The notes under the pieces are model-generated. The model had not been told where the DNA came from. It ran no database searches and saw nothing but the letters and a program-made list of their open reading frames with translations. Source: Gaiellales bacterium (GTDB lineage: Bacteria > Actinomycetota > Thermoleophilia > Gaiellales > F1-60-MAGs149). Taken from it: a stretch of 8,104 nt of DNA. Shown in pieces: positions 6,752 to 8,104 of the stretch. A program made the translations under genes and the position numbers. The stretch's first letter is position 1. Each line of letters starts with the position of its first letter. The stretch covers positions 1 to 8,104 of the forward strand of contig JAURLF010000240.1 in the NCBI GenBank assembly GCA_030831375.1, read 5' to 3'.

Positions 6752-7467
6752 TCCGCCGTCCCGAGCCGGGCGCGCCGGCGCCCGGCCTCGCCGAGCACGT
6801 GGCCGTGATCATGGACGGCAACGCGCGTTGGGCGAAGCAGCGCGGCCTGCCGACCCTGTCGGGGCACCACGCGGGCGTGCGCGCGCTGCGCCGCACCGTC
6901 GAGGCGGCGCCCGGGCTCGGCATCCGCTCCCTGACCGTCTACGCCTTCTCGACGGAGAACTGGACGCGGCCCGAGGACGAGGTGTCCGGGCTGATGGACC
7001 TGTTCGCGCGCACCATCCAGCGCGAGTTCATGGACCTGCACCGCCAGGGCGTCCGGATCCGCTTCATCGGCCGCCGCGACCGCGTCAGCCCGCGGATCCG
7101 CGCCCTGATGGACGAGATGGAGGAGCTGACGCAGGCCAACGAGCGGCTCGACCTGTTCGTCGCCTTCGACTACGGCGGGCGCGCCGAGATCGTCGACGCC
7201 TGCCGGCGCATCGTCGAGGACGGCCTGCGTCCCGACCAGATCGACGAGACCGCGATCCGCGAGCGGCTCGCCGCCGCCGAGCTGCCCGACCCGGACCTCG
7301 TGATCCGCACGTCGGGCGAGCAGCGCGTCTCGAACTTCCTGCTCTGGCACGCCGCCTACGCGGAGTGGACGTTCCCCGACGTGCTGTGGCCCGACTTCGG
7401 CCCCGAGGCGCTGCAGTCGGCAGTCGGGGAGTACGCCACGCGCCGGCGCCGCTTCGGCGGGCGCTGA
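6724..7467 (+). CDS. uppS: Isoprenyl transferase / undecaprenyl diphosphate synthase (cis-prenyltransferase)
   Basis: Condenses isopentenyl diphosphate units in cis onto a short allylic diphosphate to make the polyprenyl diphosphate carrier for peptidoglycan and other wall polymers. At 247 aa it has family length. Conserved motifs: HVAVIMDGNARWAKQRG with catalytic Asp31, GHHAG (47-51), AFSTENWTRP (74-83), FDYGGR (148-153), and RTSGEQRVSNFLLW with diphosphate-binding Arg195 and Arg201 and Glu214 in AYAEW, matching E. coli Arg194, Arg200 and Glu213. The usual DGNGRWA reads DGNARWA, a tolerated variant. GTG 6724 is the only start that keeps the N-terminus; no upstream in-frame start exists in the gap. 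Product chain length cannot be read from sequence, and actinobacteria often carry paralogues making shorter or C50 chains, so the substrate range is open. cdsA follows after 5 nt. Confidence 0.95.
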   Translation: MAILDRIRLIRRPEPGAPAPGLAEHVAVIMDGNARWAKQRGLPTLSGHHAGVRALRRTVEAAPGLGIRSLTVYAFSTENWTRPEDEVSGLMDLFARTIQREFMDLHRQGVRIRFIGRRDRVSPRIRALMDEMEELTQANERLDLFVAFDYGGRAEIVDACRRIVEDGLRPDQIDETAIRERLAAAELPDPDLVIRTSGEQRVSNFLLWHAAYAEWTFPDVLWPDFGPEALQSAVGEYATRRRRFGGR

Positions 7468-7472
7468 GCCAG

Positions 7473-8104
7473 GTGGGCAACCTCGCCAGCCGCATCCTCG
7501 TCGCGGCGATCCTGCTCCCGCTCGCCCTCGGCCTGCTCTGGCTCGGCGGCTGGTACCTCGTCGCCTTCGGCTGCGTCGCCGCCGTGCTCGCGCTGCACGA
7601 GCTGTGGACGATGGCGCGCGATCACCGCCCCGTCGTGATCGCGGGCTACGTCGGCGCCGTCGCCGTCGTGCTCGCCGCCGAGCGCGAGGGCGCGGCCGGC
7701 ATGGCGCTCGTGCTCGCGCCCGCGCTGCTTCTGATCTTCATCCTCGCCGCGGCGACGCCGCGCGAGGGCGCCTCCGCGGTGACCGCGATGGCGGTGACGG
7801 CGTTCGGGGTCGTCTGGGTCGGGGTCGGCCTCGGCAGCGTCGTCGTCCTGCGCGATGGCTCCTTCGATCTCGTCCTCGCCGTCCTGCTCGGCACGTGGGC
7901 GTCCGACATCGGCGCCTACGCCGTCGGGCGCATGATCGGGCGGCGCAAGCTGGCGCCCGCGATCTCGCCCGGCAAGTCGGTCGAGGGCTTCGTCGCCGGC
8001 GTCGCCGTCGGCACGGCCGTGGTCTGGTGGGTCCTCTACGGCCAGGGCATCGTCGGCACCTGGGAGGCGCTCGTCGTCGGCCTCGCCGTCGCCCTCGCCG
8101 GCCC
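7473..8104 (+). CDS. cdsA: Phosphatidate cytidylyltransferase (CDP-diacylglycerol synthase), N-terminal part
   Basis: Integral membrane enzyme that makes CDP-diacylglycerol from phosphatidic acid and CTP, the precursor of all major phospholipids. The frame starts at GTG 7473 (NLASRILVAAILLPLALG) and is still open at the right edge with 210 residues visible, so the C-terminal signature is missing from the window. Hydrophobic segments at about 8-25, 27-45, 55-69, 77-94, 104-125 and 178-190 are membrane helices. The conserved cytoplasmic block at 141-176 is clear: TWASDIGAYAVGRMIGRRKL followed by APAISPGKSVEGFVAG, matching the family's D..AY..GR.fG...L.P.iSP.Ks.EG...G. The start lies 5 nt after the uppS stop with no strong ribosome binding site, implying coupling. 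The uppS-cdsA order is widely conserved, usually followed by dxr and the rseP protease gene. Confidence 0.94.
   Translation, partial: MGNLASRILVAAILLPLALGLLWLGGWYLVAFGCVAAVLALHELWTMARDHRPVVIAGYVGAVAVVLAAEREGAAGMALVLAPALLLIFILAAATPREGASAVTAMAVTAFGVVWVGVGLGSVVVLRDGSFDLVLAVLLGTWASDIGAYAVGRMIGRRKLAPAISPGKSVEGFVAGVAVGTAVVWWVLYGQGIVGTWEALVVGLAVALAG

Noticed and set aside
5739..7350. Minus-strand open frames over frr and uppS (5739-6923 and 6616-7350)
   Set aside because: They mirror the codon structure of frr and uppS; no ribosome binding site or recognisable domain supports them.

Overview
The window is a densely packed, single-strand block of housekeeping genes from a very high-G+C bacterium (about three quarters G+C by eye, with G or C at almost every third codon position). 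The metK-priA pair is typical of Actinomycetota. An exported DUF3352-like protein and an intact, motif-complete PriA suggest a deep actinobacterial lineage such as Thermoleophilia (Solirubrobacterales-like). That placement is inference from gene content and cannot be proved from one window.

Layout, all genes on the + strand: (1) 1-1051 is the end of the F1Fo ATP synthase operon, with the C-terminal part of the beta subunit (atpD, cut by the left edge) and the complete epsilon subunit (atpC). (2) 1128-2672 encodes an Ala-rich, cysteine-free protein with an N-terminal export or anchor segment; it resembles DUF3352 and is built from two diverged tandem copies. (3) 2766-6036 holds metK (S-adenosylmethionine synthetase) and priA (replication restart helicase), whose reading frames overlap by 74 nt. 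(4) 6078-8104 holds frr (ribosome recycling factor), uppS (cis-prenyl diphosphate synthase for the cell-wall lipid carrier) and the start of cdsA (CDP-diacylglycerol synthase, cut by the right edge). The last three form the usual frr-uppS-cdsA translation/envelope-lipid cluster. No non-coding stretch exceeds 100 nt; there are no RNA genes, mobile elements or CRISPR arrays.

No undescribed multi-gene system is visible. The most interesting signals are smaller. An identical GGTACGCTG element sits at the same distance from an ATG upstream of the DUF3352-like gene and upstream of uppS, as expected for -10 elements of leaderless transcripts. At uppS that ATG opens a 24-codon ORF overlapping the uppS start, and a 10-bp hairpin lies in the leader. 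A perfect 7-bp hairpin lies between a possible promoter and the metK ribosome binding site. The DUF3352-like protein has an internal duplication. The metK/priA overlap is unusually long. The gene order joins blocks that are usually separate: metK lacks coaBC upstream, and frr lacks pyrH.
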